This document shows, in pieces, positions 1 to 9,233 of a stretch of 64,000 nt of DNA (position 1 is its first letter; each line of letters starts with the position of its first letter). Origin of the DNA: Marinomonas posidonica_A (GTDB taxonomy: Bacteria; Pseudomonadota; Gammaproteobacteria; Pseudomonadales; Marinomonadaceae); contig NZ_JBHZSP010000006.1 in NCBI RefSeq assembly GCF_043643765.1, positions 1 through 64,000 of the forward strand. Reading direction: 5' to 3'. Under the pieces are notes generated by a model. That model ran no database searches, was not told where the DNA came from, and saw only the letters and a list, made by a program, of their open reading frames with translations. The position numbers and the translations under genes are program-made.

Positions 1-34
1 AGTTTAAATTCTCTGTGATATTTGGACATAAAAA

Positions 35-71
35 GACCCCCAGTAATTGGAATGTCCAACTATTGGGGGTC
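35..71. terminator. Hairpin terminator at the left edge
   Basis: Eleven-base arms (gacccccagta / tattgggggtc, one G-T pair) enclose a 15-base loop. Five A residues precede the hairpin, so on the minus strand it ends in a T-run. On the plus strand the T-run is delayed. It most likely ends a gene to the left of the window. Confidence 0.6.
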
Positions 72-133
72 AGTTCAGTTTTGCGGCTTTTTTGTTTCTC
101 TAAATAGGTTCGTTCAACTTATTAGCATTCTTT

Positions 134-148
134 GTAAATAGAGTGAAA
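134..148 (+). promoter_or_regulatory. Possible CpxR-like box upstream of the two-component operon
   Basis: GTAAA, four bases, then GTGAAA resembles the tandem GTAAA repeats bound by CpxR in enterobacteria. It lies about 100 bases before the response regulator, where an autoregulatory site would be expected. The second half is imperfect and I see no clear -35/-10 pair, so this is a weak call. Confidence 0.3.
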
Positions 149-249
149 AGAGGGGCGCGAGTGGGACTCCCTCTAAGGTAATCTTTACAATTGAATTGAT
201 GGCATAAAAACGCCGACATAATAAAGAATAGAGGAAGAGGATATTAGTT

Positions 250-948
250 ATGATGAAGTTATTGCTTGCGGATGATGATGCGCGCTTATCAGATTTAATA
301 AAGGAATATTTTGACGGCGAAGGTTATGAAGTAGTGCATGCTTGGAATGGTCGAGAAGCACTTGAATTAATGGCGAATGATATGCCGGATATTGTGATTC
401 TTGATGTCATGATGCCTGAACTGGACGGCTTTGAGACCCTTAAGCAAATTCGCAACAAAAGCTCAGTCCCTGTCATTATGTTGACCGCTAAAGGCGATGA
501 TATTGATCGAATTTTGGGATTGGAAATGGGTGCGGATGATTACCTGTCTAAGCCCTTTAATCCTCGTGAATTGTTGGCTCGTATTAAGGCTATTTTACGT
601 CGCGCTAGTCAAGAAAGAGAAGATGATCCTACCGCTGATATTGAGCTAGCGGGTGTTTTATTACGTCGTAAAGATCGTACTGTGTATTTAGAAGGTGAGT
701 TGGTTGAATTAACCACCTCTGAATATACCTTATTAGAATGTATGTTAATGGCGCCGGGGCAAGTGTTAACGAAACAAGAATTGTCTGAAAAAGCACTGGG
801 GCGAAAATTGACTATGTATGACCGTAGTTTGGATATGCATATTAGTAACTTGCGTAAAAAAATAGGAAATTTAGAAAATGGTGACCCTCGTATTAAAACG
901 GTTCGAGGTGTGGGTTATATTTTTGTTTCAAACGATCAGGGCGCATAG
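250..948 (+). CDS. OmpR-family response regulator, CpxR-like
   Basis: A 232-residue response regulator. The receiver domain (about residues 3-115) has the acidic cluster D8-D10, the phospho-acceptor D52 in LDVMMP, T79 and K101 in SKPF. A winged-helix DNA-binding domain follows (about 135-228) and ends in the usual TVRGVGYIF. The receiver reads much like CpxR (DVMMP, ADDYL.KPFN.REL.ARI.AILRR). An AGAGGAAGAGG ribosome site precedes ATGATG; either ATG could be used. The partner kinase starts 6 bases after the stop, so the two form an operon. CpxR is the best family match, but RstA-like regulators are close relatives, so no symbol is given. Confidence 0.93.
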   Translation: MMKLLLADDDARLSDLIKEYFDGEGYEVVHAWNGREALELMANDMPDIVILDVMMPELDGFETLKQIRNKSSVPVIMLTAKGDDIDRILGLEMGADDYLSKPFNPRELLARIKAILRRASQEREDDPTADIELAGVLLRRKDRTVYLEGELVELTTSEYTLLECMLMAPGQVLTKQELSEKALGRKLTMYDRSLDMHISNLRKKIGNLENGDPRIKTVRGVGYIFVSNDQGA

Positions 949-954
949 TTATTC

Positions 955-2262
955 ATGAAAAACACTTTTTTGCGTGTGTTTCTGGTGGTGCTTCTCTCCA
1001 ATATTATCGTGGTAAGTATTGGTTTGGGGATGGTGCATTTTATTCAGAAGCAAAATCAAGTTTCCGCTGATCTTTTGGGCGATGTCGGTGTTCAGTTGGT
1101 TTCAAGTTATGAGCAATTCGGTGTCGAATCCTTAGAGGAGGAAACAAAAAAAGCAGAGAAGCGTTTGTCTGGATCTATCTATCTGTATCAAGAAAATGGT
1201 CGACCTTTACTGAAAGCCTTGCCACGTAATTTTCGGGAGCAAAATTCGGCGGGCGAAAATGGTCAGCCGTCAGCAGATTTTCTGCATAGTCAGTTTATTC
1301 AGGTGATTGGTGGTAACAATGTCCAGTATTTGCTGATTTTTAAGCCAAATCCAGAGATTAACTCTTTGGCCCCTGAGGCTGTTGTTGGTTTTTCATTGTT
1401 GGGCTTGCTAGTGTCGAGTGGTGTGTTGGCGTATTGGCTGCTAGGTCCTTTGCTGAAATTGCAGCGCGTCGCTAGGTCGTTTGGTCGTGGTGATATGTCG
1501 GCTCGGGTTGAGCGTAAGATGGCTCGTCGAAGTGATGCGGTTGGTAAATTGGCGCGAGAGTTTAATGAGATGGCTGAACGGATCGAAACGCTGCTGTCCT
1601 CAAAAGAGCGTTTGATGCGGGATGTATCTCATGAGTTGCGAACGCCTTTGGCTCGAATTGAGGTGGCCTTAACCATTGCTGAAGACAAGCACGGTATGGA
1701 GGCTCAAAAAAATTATTTGTGTCGTATACGAACTGAATTGCATGAATTGGATGAGCTGATTGGTCAAGTGCTGACATTAAGTCGTTTAGAGGCCGCAGCT
1801 CTAGTGAAAGAGCCTATGGATTTGCAGGCTTGGCTGGATGAAATTGTGGCGGATGTCAGTTTCGAAAGTCAGCTTAAAGGTATTTCTGTTTTTAAAACAG
1901 GCCGACTGCCTAAAACCTTGTTTGGTGATCCTTTACAGCTTCGTCATGCCATTGAGAATGTGCTACGTAATGCCTGTTTTTATGCGGGTGATGGTGGGGT
2001 CATTGAGGTTGTGACAGAAGAAAAAGCGGGTGAGGCTTTTATTTATGTACGGGACAACGGTCCTGGAGTCGATGATGAGAAGTTGGAGAAAATATTCCAT
2101 GCTTTTTATCGCTCTTCTGAGGCGCGTGAGGCGAATAGTGGTGGTTTTGGGGTAGGGCTAACCATTTCCCAGCGAATTATTCGAGCTCACAAAGGTCGAA
2201 TTACGGCTCGAAATCGCTCTGAAGGTGGTTTGGAAGTTTGTTTTTGTCTGCCGATGAAATAG
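955..2262 (+). CDS. Sensor histidine kinase, CpxA-like
   Basis: A 435-residue inner-membrane kinase. Membrane segments at about 7-29 and 142-163 enclose a periplasmic sensor of about 110 residues. A HAMP linker follows (about 164-216). The phospho-acceptor is H226 in DVSHELRTPLAR, and the ATP-binding domain has the N box (ENVLRNA), G1 (DNGPGV) and G2 (GFGVGLT). It presumably phosphorylates the regulator encoded just upstream. Length and HAMP/H-box sequence fit CpxA (about 457 residues in E. coli). The signal sensed cannot be read from the sequence; no cpxP-like gene is adjacent. Confidence 0.92.
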   Translation: MKNTFLRVFLVVLLSNIIVVSIGLGMVHFIQKQNQVSADLLGDVGVQLVSSYEQFGVESLEEETKKAEKRLSGSIYLYQENGRPLLKALPRNFREQNSAGENGQPSADFLHSQFIQVIGGNNVQYLLIFKPNPEINSLAPEAVVGFSLLGLLVSSGVLAYWLLGPLLKLQRVARSFGRGDMSARVERKMARRSDAVGKLAREFNEMAERIETLLSSKERLMRDVSHELRTPLARIEVALTIAEDKHGMEAQKNYLCRIRTELHELDELIGQVLTLSRLEAAALVKEPMDLQAWLDEIVADVSFESQLKGISVFKTGRLPKTLFGDPLQLRHAIENVLRNACFYAGDGGVIEVVTEEKAGEAFIYVRDNGPGVDDEKLEKIFHAFYRSSEAREANSGGFGVGLTISQRIIRAHKGRITARNRSEGGLEVCFCLPMK

Positions 2263-2288
2263 AAACTTATCTAATTTGTCAAAATGCC

Positions 2289-2317
2289 TTGTTATTCTGT
2301 GGTGAGAAACGTAATAT
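2289..2317 (+). promoter_or_regulatory. rnpB promoter
   Basis: TTGTTA at 2289-2294 and TAATAT at 2312-2317 are separated by 17 bases. Transcription would start around 2324-2325, the first base of the RNase P RNA as judged from its closing helix. Confidence 0.7.
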
Positions 2318-2324
2318 GCGCGTC

Positions 2325-2670
2325 GCAAGTTGGCCAGGCAGTCGCCGCTCATGTTATGAGGGGAGGAAAGTCCGGGCTTCGCAGGGTAAAGTGCCAGGTA
2401 ACGCCTGGGGGGCGTGAGCCTACGGAAAGTGCAGCAGAAAATATACCGCCTAAGCAGTTTACTGCCGGTAAGGTTGAAATGGTGCGGTAAGAGCGCACCG
2501 CGCGACTGGTAACAGTTCGTGGCATGGTAAACCCCACTTGAAGCAAGACCAAATAGGAACTCTTTGGCGTGACCCGCGCTGAGTTCGGGTAGGTTGCTAG
2601 AGACGTGCAGTGATGTACGGATTAGATGAATGACTGTCCACGACAGAACCCGGCTTATCGGCCAACTTGC
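2325..2670 (+). ncRNA. rnpB: RNase P RNA, bacterial class A
   Basis: The catalytic RNA that matures tRNA 5' ends. The ends pair as helix P1 (gcaagttggcc at 2325-2335 with ggccaacttgc at 2660-2670). Conserved blocks are present: ccaggcagtcgccgc near the 5' end, gaggaaagtccgggc, and the universal 3' block with acagaacccggcttatcgg. About 346 nt, close to the 377 nt of E. coli. A T-rich tract begins right after P1. Start and end are set from P1. Confidence 0.97.
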
Positions 2671-2957
2671 TTTTTCTCTTTTCTTTTTGTTCTGTGTTGA
2701 TTCCTTTTTTAAATATCTCCTTTTGATAAATCCTTGTTTCCCACTTTTTACCCTTTTTTAGATTTTTTTGATGGGTAATTTGGGATGTTTTCCCATGTTT
2801 CTCCTTTATTCTTGTTTTTAAAGTCTTTTTTGCTTCCATAAATGCATTTTCTCACCACTTTCTTTATGGCTTGAAGGCGTTGTTGCGTCTGGGTTTCGGC
2901 ATTTTTTCATTTTTTAATCAATATTTTTTTACTATTTGGGTTGAATGGTGTTAAATT
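2671..2957. other. AT-rich gap between rnpB and mraZ
   Basis: About 290 bases with long T-runs, which may serve as rnpB terminator sequence. Only low-complexity reading frames occur here. A weak promoter-like pair (ttacta at 2929, taaatt at 2952) lies just before the MraZ repeats. Confidence 0.6.
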
Positions 2958-2982
2958 GTGGGAGAAAGTGTCGATAAGTGGG
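2958..2982 (+). promoter_or_regulatory. MraZ operator repeats
   Basis: GTGGG at 2958, GTGTC at 2968 and GTGGG at 2978 are each separated by 5 bases, matching the three 10-base-phased GTGGG-like repeats bound by MraZ in front of its own operon. The middle copy is degenerate. The last GGGA also sits about 7 bases before the mraZ GTG start and may double as its ribosome site. Confidence 0.7.
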
Positions 2983-2990
2983 ATATAATT

Positions 2991-3446
2991 GTGTTTAGAG
3001 GGATTCATCAAGTCAGTGTGGATGCAAAGGGGCGTATGTCGCTTCCTGCTCGCCTGCGCGATGAACTTAGCCAATACGAGGAAGAGGGTGTGGTTGTCAC
3101 CATTGATCCTGTTTCTCGTTGTTTGTTGCTTTATCCCTTGTCTGAGTGGGAAGTGATTCAACAGAAATTAGATAGGTTGCCTACTTTTCAACCACAAGCT
3201 CGACGCTTACAGCGTTTATTAGTCGGTCATGCAACGGATTTAGAGGTGGATAAGGCTGGGCGTATTTTGTTGCCAGCGCCATTACGAGAGTTTGCTCGAT
3301 TAGATAAAAAGCTGACCATTCTTGGGCAGGGTAAAAAGCTCGAGATCTGGAGCCAAGAAGAGTGGGAAGCACAAAGAGAAGATTACTTGTCCCAAGATGC
3401 ACTTGAGGACTTACAGACAGAAACCATGATGGATATTTCTTTATGA
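2991..3446 (+). CDS. mraZ: MraZ, transcriptional regulator of the dcw cluster
   Basis: A 151-residue AbrB/SpoVT-fold DNA-binding protein with two swapped-hairpin repeats (about residues 5-50 and 77-120; DAKGRMSLPARLR and DKAGRILLPAPLR). It binds GTGGG repeats before its own gene and represses the division cluster. The open frame extends to a GTG at 2958, but that lies inside the operator. The GTG at 2991 gives FRG...DAKGR aligned with E. coli MraZ and nearly the same length. It overlaps rsmH by 4 bases. Confidence 0.93.
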   Translation: MFRGIHQVSVDAKGRMSLPARLRDELSQYEEEGVVVTIDPVSRCLLLYPLSEWEVIQQKLDRLPTFQPQARRLQRLLVGHATDLEVDKAGRILLPAPLREFARLDKKLTILGQGKKLEIWSQEEWEAQREDYLSQDALEDLQTETMMDISL

Positions 3447-4381
3447 CGAATGCCGAACACGAACACATCAGTGTGATGCTAAATGAATCCGTCGATATGT
3501 TGGTCACCAATGAAAATGGTGACTATGTCGATGGTACTTTTGGCCGAGGTGGTCACACGCGTTTGGTTCTCAGCCGACTCAAAGACGGTCGTATGCTGGG
3601 GTTCGATAAAGATCCAGTGGCCATTGAATTTGGTCGTGAGTTAGCGGCGGAAGACACTCGTTTTAGCATTGTTCAAGACAGTTTTGCCAATATGTCTGAG
3701 CGCATCCCCGACGTGTTTGGTGATACCAAGGTGGATGGTGTCATGATGGATTTAGGGGTCTCCTCGCCTCAGTTAGATGATGCTGAACGTGGCTTTAGTT
3801 TCATGAATGATGGTCCTTTGGACATGCGTATGAACCCAAATGAAGGGTTGAGTGCCGCAGAGTGGATTGCCCGTGTTGACGAAAAAGACCTTGCTGATGT
3901 GATGTATCAATACGGGGAAGAGCGCTTTTCTCGTCGTATTGCCAAAGCGATTTGTGAATACCGTTCTCATACGCCGATTGTCACCACATTACAGTTGGCA
4001 AAAATTGTCGCAGAAGCTAATCCAGCCTGGGAGAAAGGTAAAAATCCAGCGACGCGAGCTTTTCAGGGAATTCGCATTCATATCAATAATGAACTTGGGG
4101 ATTTAGAGAAAGGCTTGGAAGCCGCAGTCGATGCGCTAAAAGTGGGTGGTCGTTTGGTCGTAATCAGTTTCCATTCCCTTGAAGATCGTATTGTTAAGCG
4201 TTTTATGAAATTAAAAGCAAAAGGGCCGGAGTTGCCTCGTCATTTGCCGATCCAAAATGCGCATTTAGACATCAAATTTAAAACGATTGGTAAAGCCATT
4301 AAGCCCTCCAAAAATGAAGTAGGCGACAACGTGCGTTCACGAAGTGCGGTGTTGAGAGTGCTGGAGAGGGTGAGTGATTAA
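3443..4381 (+). CDS. rsmH: 16S rRNA m4C1402 methyltransferase
   Basis: A 312-residue SAM-dependent methyltransferase that N4-methylates C1402 of 16S rRNA in the decoding centre. It starts HISVMLNESVDML. The SAM motif is DGTFGRGGHTR (about residues 30-40), followed by LGVSSPQLD, and the C-terminal core is RLVVISFHSLEDRIVK. It shares the ATGA overlap with mraZ and overlaps ftsL by 8 bases. Standard second gene of the cluster. Confidence 0.97.
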   Translation: MTNAEHEHISVMLNESVDMLVTNENGDYVDGTFGRGGHTRLVLSRLKDGRMLGFDKDPVAIEFGRELAAEDTRFSIVQDSFANMSERIPDVFGDTKVDGVMMDLGVSSPQLDDAERGFSFMNDGPLDMRMNPNEGLSAAEWIARVDEKDLADVMYQYGEERFSRRIAKAICEYRSHTPIVTTLQLAKIVAEANPAWEKGKNPATRAFQGIRIHINNELGDLEKGLEAAVDALKVGGRLVVISFHSLEDRIVKRFMKLKAKGPELPRHLPIQNAHLDIKFKTIGKAIKPSKNEVGDNVRSRSAVLRVLERVSD

Positions 4382-4652
4382 GTCCAGATTCACGCCGTGG
4401 ATTTATTTATCCGGTGTGGTGGTTCTGACTTTGGTCTCTATGGCCGTGGTTGTTCAGGTTTATGAGTTTCGGCAAGACTTTTCGTATTTGCAGAAGCTTA
4501 AGCAAGAAGAAGTAGATTTTGAAGTGAAGTGGGGGCAGTTGCTTTTGGAACAAAGCGCTTTAACTCAGCCCAGTCGATTAGAACAGACGGCCATTAAGGA
4601 TTTAAACATGCACGCGCCATCTCAAGACGAACTAATAATAGTGAAACCATGA
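4374..4652 (+). CDS. ftsL: Cell division protein FtsL
   Basis: A 92-residue single-pass inner-membrane protein of the FtsQLB complex. It has a short cytoplasmic N terminus, one membrane helix (about 9-27) and a periplasmic coiled-coil-like segment. Sequence identity in this family is low, so the call rests on topology, size and position between rsmH and ftsI. It starts with GTG at 4374 inside the rsmH end; GGAGAGGG just upstream is a good ribosome site. Confidence 0.9.
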   Translation: MIKSRFTPWIYLSGVVVLTLVSMAVVVQVYEFRQDFSYLQKLKQEEVDFEVKWGQLLLEQSALTQPSRLEQTAIKDLNMHAPSQDELIIVKP

Positions 4653-6412
4653 AAACTGTAGAGAGCTCTCAACATATTGGAAAGTGGCGCTTACGTTTTG
4701 TGTACGGTGTCGCTTTTGTATTGTTTCTGGTTGCGGCTGGGCGTTTGTTTTATTTAACCGTTGTCGATAAAGCCTTTTTACAGAATCAAGGTGAAATTCG
4801 AGCAGTAAGAACGGAATCCATACCGGCGACGAGGGGAATGATATTGGATCGTCGGGGCGAGCCTTTGGCGGTTAGTACGCCTACTTGGACTATTATTGCC
4901 AACCCTAGAGCGTTATGGAAAATGTCCAGTGATCCCACTGTTGGTGTGGGGCCTGAACAAGAGATTAAGCGACTTGCTGAAGTAATGGGTGTAGGTCGAG
5001 CTTGGTTACAAGAAAAGTTTGAAGCCAACAAAAATCGCTCTTTTATGTATTTACGTCGTCAGATTCCACCGCAAGAAGCGGATGCCATCATGGCGGCGAA
5101 GGTGGTTGGAGTTAGCAAAACAAAAGAATATAAGCGTTTCTATCCTGCTGGTGAAGTGGCTTCACATGTGGTGGGTTTTACCAATATTGATGACAAAGGC
5201 CAAGAAGGCATTGAGCTAGCCTATGATGGTGCATTGCAAGGTCAACCGGGTCAGCGTAGTTATGTGAAAGATCTGTCGGGTAATATTATCCGCGGAATTG
5301 GTGCGGAAAAAAATGAGCGCCCGGGTGAAAATATTGAGTTAAGCATCGATCTGAGGTTGCAGTATTTGGCCTACCGTGAGCTTAAAGCGGCGGTCAATGA
5401 GCATAGAGCAACGTCAGCTTCTGCGGTGATTTTGGATGTCAAAACCGGGGAGATTTTAGCGATGGTGAATCAGCCATCTTATAACCCAAATGACAGAACC
5501 AAATTAGAGTATGAAGATCTTCGAAACAGAGCAGTCATTGACTTATTTGAGCCAGGCTCAACGATGAAGCCCTTTACGATATCGGCCGCCTTGATGTCAG
5601 GTCAATATTCCACGGAAACAACCATTAATACTTCTCCGGGGTATTTGCGTTTTGGACGTTTCACTATTCGTGATGCGGCTAATTACGGTGTCATCGATTT
5701 TGAGAAGCTATTGATTAAATCGAGTAATGTTGGTGCGTCTAAGATTGCCTTGTCCTTGCCGCAAGATGCGGTGTGGAATATGGATTATGAATTAGGGATT
5801 GGTTCACCAGTTGGCATTGGTTTCCCTGGAGAGGCGTCCGGTGTTTTGCCTTCGCATCCAAAGTGGCACCCTTCAGAAATTGCGACTTTGTCGTATGGTT
5901 ATGGTTTATCTGTATCGACATTGCAATTAGCGCAAGCCTACATGGCCTTGGCAAATGGCGGTTACCGTGTGCCTGTTACTATTTTTAAACAAGATGTGCC
6001 GGCGGAAGGTAAACAAGTCATACCTCATCAAGTTGCCAAGGATGTGGTGAAAATGATGGAAGCTGTGGTTCAGCGTGGTTCGGGTCGTGCTGCTCAGATC
6101 CCGGGTTACCGGGTGGCAGGTAAAACAGGTACCGTGCATAAGGTCGGCTCGAAAGGGTATGAGTACGATCAATATATTGCTTTGTTTGCTGGCGTCGCGC
6201 CAGCCTCTGATCCACGCTTAGCGATGGTGGTTATGGTGAATGACCCTAAAGGTCGAGAGTATTATGGTGGTGAAGTTGCTGCTCCAGTATTTTCTCGGGT
6301 GATGGAAGGTGCGTTGACAACATTAAATATTTATCCAGATTTGCCAGAGGGGTTAAGGGAGGTAAGATTGAAGACGAAGAAACTTCCTTATCAAGTAGCG
6401 CAAGGAGGCTAG
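4649..6412 (+). CDS. ftsI: Septal peptidoglycan transpeptidase FtsI (PBP3)
   Basis: A 587-residue class B penicillin-binding protein that cross-links septal peptidoglycan with FtsW. One N-terminal membrane helix (about 15-38), a PBP dimer domain (about 55-205) and a transpeptidase domain. The catalytic motifs are S304-x-x-K307 (EPGSTMKPF), S358-S-N360 and K491-T-G493. Its ATG overlaps the ftsL stop. Length matches E. coli FtsI (588). Confidence 0.97.
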   Translation: MKTVESSQHIGKWRLRFVYGVAFVLFLVAAGRLFYLTVVDKAFLQNQGEIRAVRTESIPATRGMILDRRGEPLAVSTPTWTIIANPRALWKMSSDPTVGVGPEQEIKRLAEVMGVGRAWLQEKFEANKNRSFMYLRRQIPPQEADAIMAAKVVGVSKTKEYKRFYPAGEVASHVVGFTNIDDKGQEGIELAYDGALQGQPGQRSYVKDLSGNIIRGIGAEKNERPGENIELSIDLRLQYLAYRELKAAVNEHRATSASAVILDVKTGEILAMVNQPSYNPNDRTKLEYEDLRNRAVIDLFEPGSTMKPFTISAALMSGQYSTETTINTSPGYLRFGRFTIRDAANYGVIDFEKLLIKSSNVGASKIALSLPQDAVWNMDYELGIGSPVGIGFPGEASGVLPSHPKWHPSEIATLSYGYGLSVSTLQLAQAYMALANGGYRVPVTIFKQDVPAEGKQVIPHQVAKDVVKMMEAVVQRGSGRAAQIPGYRVAGKTGTVHKVGSKGYEYDQYIALFAGVAPASDPRLAMVVMVNDPKGREYYGGEVAAPVFSRVMEGALTTLNIYPDLPEGLREVRLKTKKLPYQVAQGG

Positions 6413-6416
6413 CAAT

Positions 6417-7883
6417 ATGCCGGTTATATCACATCGAGAATTATTAAATTTAGCGGGCTATTCTGAAAAGAGTAGCCCGCGTTCTGCTTTATATACCCAC
6501 TTAGAAATCGACAGTCGAAAGCTCGATGCGAACGGGGTTTTCTTTGCGCTTGCTGGTGTTGGTTCTAATGGCTGGGACTACCTGGATAATGTGGTTGCTC
6601 TAGGTTGTCAAATTGCCATTGTACCGACTGGAATAAAAGTTGAGCGTAATGACATAGAGCTGATTGCCGTCGCTGATCCTGCTGAGTTGTTAGTGATGTG
6701 TTTGCATCAATACTTTGGCCATATGCCAAGCAAGATGATGGCGGTCACTGGCACAAACGGGAAGTCATCCATTTGTTTTTATGCCGCGCAGCTTGCCGAG
6801 ATGATGGGGTATAAAAGCGGTTTGGTTGGAACCTTTGGAATTGGCCCATTGGGGCAGTTGCGAACAGCGGATCAAACGACGCCAGATATTTTAACGTTGC
6901 ATCAAACCTTGATGTCACTGACTCAGCAGGGTGTTGATTATGTGGCTTTTGAAGCTTCTTCTCATGCACTGGATCAAGGTCGAATCAATGGTGTGCCTTT
7001 TCAGACGGCCGTGTTTTCTAATTTGACTCGTGATCATCTGGATTATCATGGCGATATGGCGTCTTATGCGGCAGCCAAACAAAAACTGTTTGCGTTCCCT
7101 TGTGTGGAAGAGGCCGTGTTTTGCTTGGATGATGGGTACGTTGGTTTTATGACTCAGCCAGCCATTAATGCTAATTGCTTTTATTATAGTGAGGCCAATC
7201 CGCAGGCTGATTTTTACACCAAGGAATTGACGTTAGAGCCGACCGGATGTCGTTTTATTTTGTGTCACCCAGAGGGAGAGACAGAGGTGTTTCTCCCTTT
7301 GCTAGGGCGTTTTAATGTACAAAATGCTTTGGCTGCTGTGGCCTGTTTGTGGTCTTCGGCAAGCAATAAGGCTGATCTTATTGCTTGTTTGTCAAAGCTA
7401 AAGGGCGCGCCTGGTCGAATGGATAAAGTGGAAGTATCAGGGGCGCCATTGGTTGTGGTCGATTTCGCTCATACCTCAGACGCTTTAGAGAGTGCTTTAA
7501 AAGCGATTAGAGAGCATGTGGCAGGACGTTTGATTTGTGTTTTTGGGTGTGGTGGGGATCGAGATCGTGGTAAACGACCGCTGATGATGTCGGCTGCGAT
7601 GGCGAATGCGGATGCAGTATGGCTAACATCAGATAATCCAAGAACGGAATCGGTTGAGCAGATTTTTTCAGATGTATTGGCAAACACCGACGCTCACGCC
7701 AGTTATCACCTGCAGGCAGATCGCCGTCTGGCGATACAAGAGGTCGTGATGTCAGCCAGTCCGAATGATGTTATTTTAATAGCAGGTAAAGGGCATGAGG
7801 CTTATCAAGATATTGATGGCATTAAGCACCATTTTGACGATAAAGAAGAAGCTTGTAGGGTGTTAGAAGATTATGTTGGTTAA
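6417..7883 (+). CDS. murE: UDP-MurNAc-tripeptide synthetase MurE
   Basis: A 488-residue cytoplasmic Mur ligase adding meso-diaminopimelate to UDP-MurNAc-L-Ala-D-Glu. The ATP-binding loop is TGTNGKSS (residues 111-118). DNPR near residue 410 is the signature that selects diaminopimelate over lysine, as expected for a Gram-negative. AAGGAGG lies 9 bases before the ATG. The C terminus overlaps murF by 11 bases. Confidence 0.97.
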   Translation: MPVISHRELLNLAGYSEKSSPRSALYTHLEIDSRKLDANGVFFALAGVGSNGWDYLDNVVALGCQIAIVPTGIKVERNDIELIAVADPAELLVMCLHQYFGHMPSKMMAVTGTNGKSSICFYAAQLAEMMGYKSGLVGTFGIGPLGQLRTADQTTPDILTLHQTLMSLTQQGVDYVAFEASSHALDQGRINGVPFQTAVFSNLTRDHLDYHGDMASYAAAKQKLFAFPCVEEAVFCLDDGYVGFMTQPAINANCFYYSEANPQADFYTKELTLEPTGCRFILCHPEGETEVFLPLLGRFNVQNALAAVACLWSSASNKADLIACLSKLKGAPGRMDKVEVSGAPLVVVDFAHTSDALESALKAIREHVAGRLICVFGCGGDRDRGKRPLMMSAAMANADAVWLTSDNPRTESVEQIFSDVLANTDAHASYHLQADRRLAIQEVVMSASPNDVILIAGKGHEAYQDIDGIKHHFDDKEEACRVLEDYVG

Positions 7884-9219
7884 TTTGTCTCTTAGTGATG
7901 TCGCCCTTGCTTGTAATGGTGAGTTGGTGGGAGACGACCAATCACTCAGTAGTATAGTGACGGACACCCGACGCATTGTTCCGGGCTGTTTGTTTGTGGC
8001 TTTGCGTGGTGAGCGCTTTGATGGGCATGATTTTATTGATCAGGCTATGTCTGCTGGTGCCGTTGCGGTGTTGAGTGAGGTTGAGTTGGACGGTGTTTGT
8101 CATGTGAAAGTGGCTAATACTTTAGAGGCGTATGGCCGTATTGCCAATTTGATACGTCAGGCCTTTACTGGTCCGGTGATATGCATTACCGGAAGTAATG
8201 GTAAAACCACTGTAAAAGATTGGTTAGCGCAATCCCTTAGCGGTCGAAATGTGTTAAAAACACGCGCGAATTTAAATAATCAAATTGGTTTGCCGCAGAC
8301 ATTGTTGGAATTGCAGTCAGACCATCAAGTGGCGGTCATTGAGGCGGGTACAAATTACCCGGGGGAAATTGCCAATCTAGCTCGAATTGCGGTGCCGGAT
8401 GTGGTGATTTTAACCAATGCCAGTGGCAGTCATTTTGAAGGTTTGGGCTCGCTGGAAGGTATTGCGAAAGAGAAGGGGTGTTTGATTACTGGGGCGGCGC
8501 AAAGCGCAACGGTAATTTTAAACTCGGATGACGGTTTTTTTGGTTATTGGTGCGGCTTAGCAGACCAAAGAAAGGTGCTTTCTTTTGGTTTTACTGAGCA
8601 AGCGGATTTGTATGCGAAAGACATTGAATTAAGCGCAGATAGTAGTCGAGCCATATTCTGTTATCAGGGTGAATCTTTGCCAGTGTTGATTGCAAGCCCG
8701 GGTCGCCATCAAATTGCCAACGGTATGGCGATGGTGTTAGCGCTGTTGTCAATGGGCTTCACTTTTGTGAAGGCCGTAGAGAAACTGTCGCAACCAATTC
8801 AAGTGGCAGGCAGGATGGAACGCTTAAAAACAAAAAAAGGGGCTCTGTTGATCAATGATTGTTACAATGCCAACCCCACTTCAGTTAAAGCGGCAATTGA
8901 TGTCTTAACAATGCAGTCTGCTCAATCTACTTGGTTGGTGTTGGGCGGTTTAGGGGAACTTGGCGAGCGCCAAAATGAATTTCATGCAGAACTGGGAGAG
9001 TATGCAAAAACCAAAGGGATTACTCACTTGGTCTGTTTAGGGTCTTTAGCAGCGATTGCTGGAGAGGTGTTTAGGCGGCAAGGTGGGAGCGTATATTTTT
9101 GTGATAATCATGAAGAAGCGGCTGTTGTAGTACAAGAGCTAAATGAAAACCATGCTATTTTAGTGAAGGGCTCACGCTCGGCTAAGATGGAAAAAATTAT
9201 AGAAAGATTAAAAGATTAG
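7873..9219 (+). CDS. murF: UDP-MurNAc-pentapeptide synthetase MurF
   Basis: A 448-residue Mur ligase that adds D-Ala-D-Ala to UDP-MurNAc-tripeptide. It has the substrate-binding N domain (about 1-90), ATP loop ITGSNGKTT (about 104-112), NLNNQIGLPQT, and a C-terminal domain with NDCYNANPTS. It starts inside the end of murE, and supplies the MraY substrate. Confidence 0.97.
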   Translation: MLVNLSLSDVALACNGELVGDDQSLSSIVTDTRRIVPGCLFVALRGERFDGHDFIDQAMSAGAVAVLSEVELDGVCHVKVANTLEAYGRIANLIRQAFTGPVICITGSNGKTTVKDWLAQSLSGRNVLKTRANLNNQIGLPQTLLELQSDHQVAVIEAGTNYPGEIANLARIAVPDVVILTNASGSHFEGLGSLEGIAKEKGCLITGAAQSATVILNSDDGFFGYWCGLADQRKVLSFGFTEQADLYAKDIELSADSSRAIFCYQGESLPVLIASPGRHQIANGMAMVLALLSMGFTFVKAVEKLSQPIQVAGRMERLKTKKGALLINDCYNANPTSVKAAIDVLTMQSAQSTWLVLGGLGELGERQNEFHAELGEYAKTKGITHLVCLGSLAAIAGEVFRRQGGSVYFCDNHEEAAVVVQELNENHAILVKGSRSAKMEKIIERLKD

Positions 9220-9233
9220 GATGTTCTTGAACG

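Noticed and set aside
2284..2552. Short frames on both strands across 2284-2552
   Set aside because: They lie within the RNase P RNA gene.
2597..2839. Minus-strand 80-codon frame, Lys-rich
   Set aside because: It is the complement of the T-rich stretch after rnpB and overlaps the rnpB 3' end; low-complexity with no ribosome site.
2984..2989. Perfect TATAAT before mraZ
   Set aside because: Transcription from it would start after the GTG at 2991 that begins the conserved protein, and no -35 is at proper distance.
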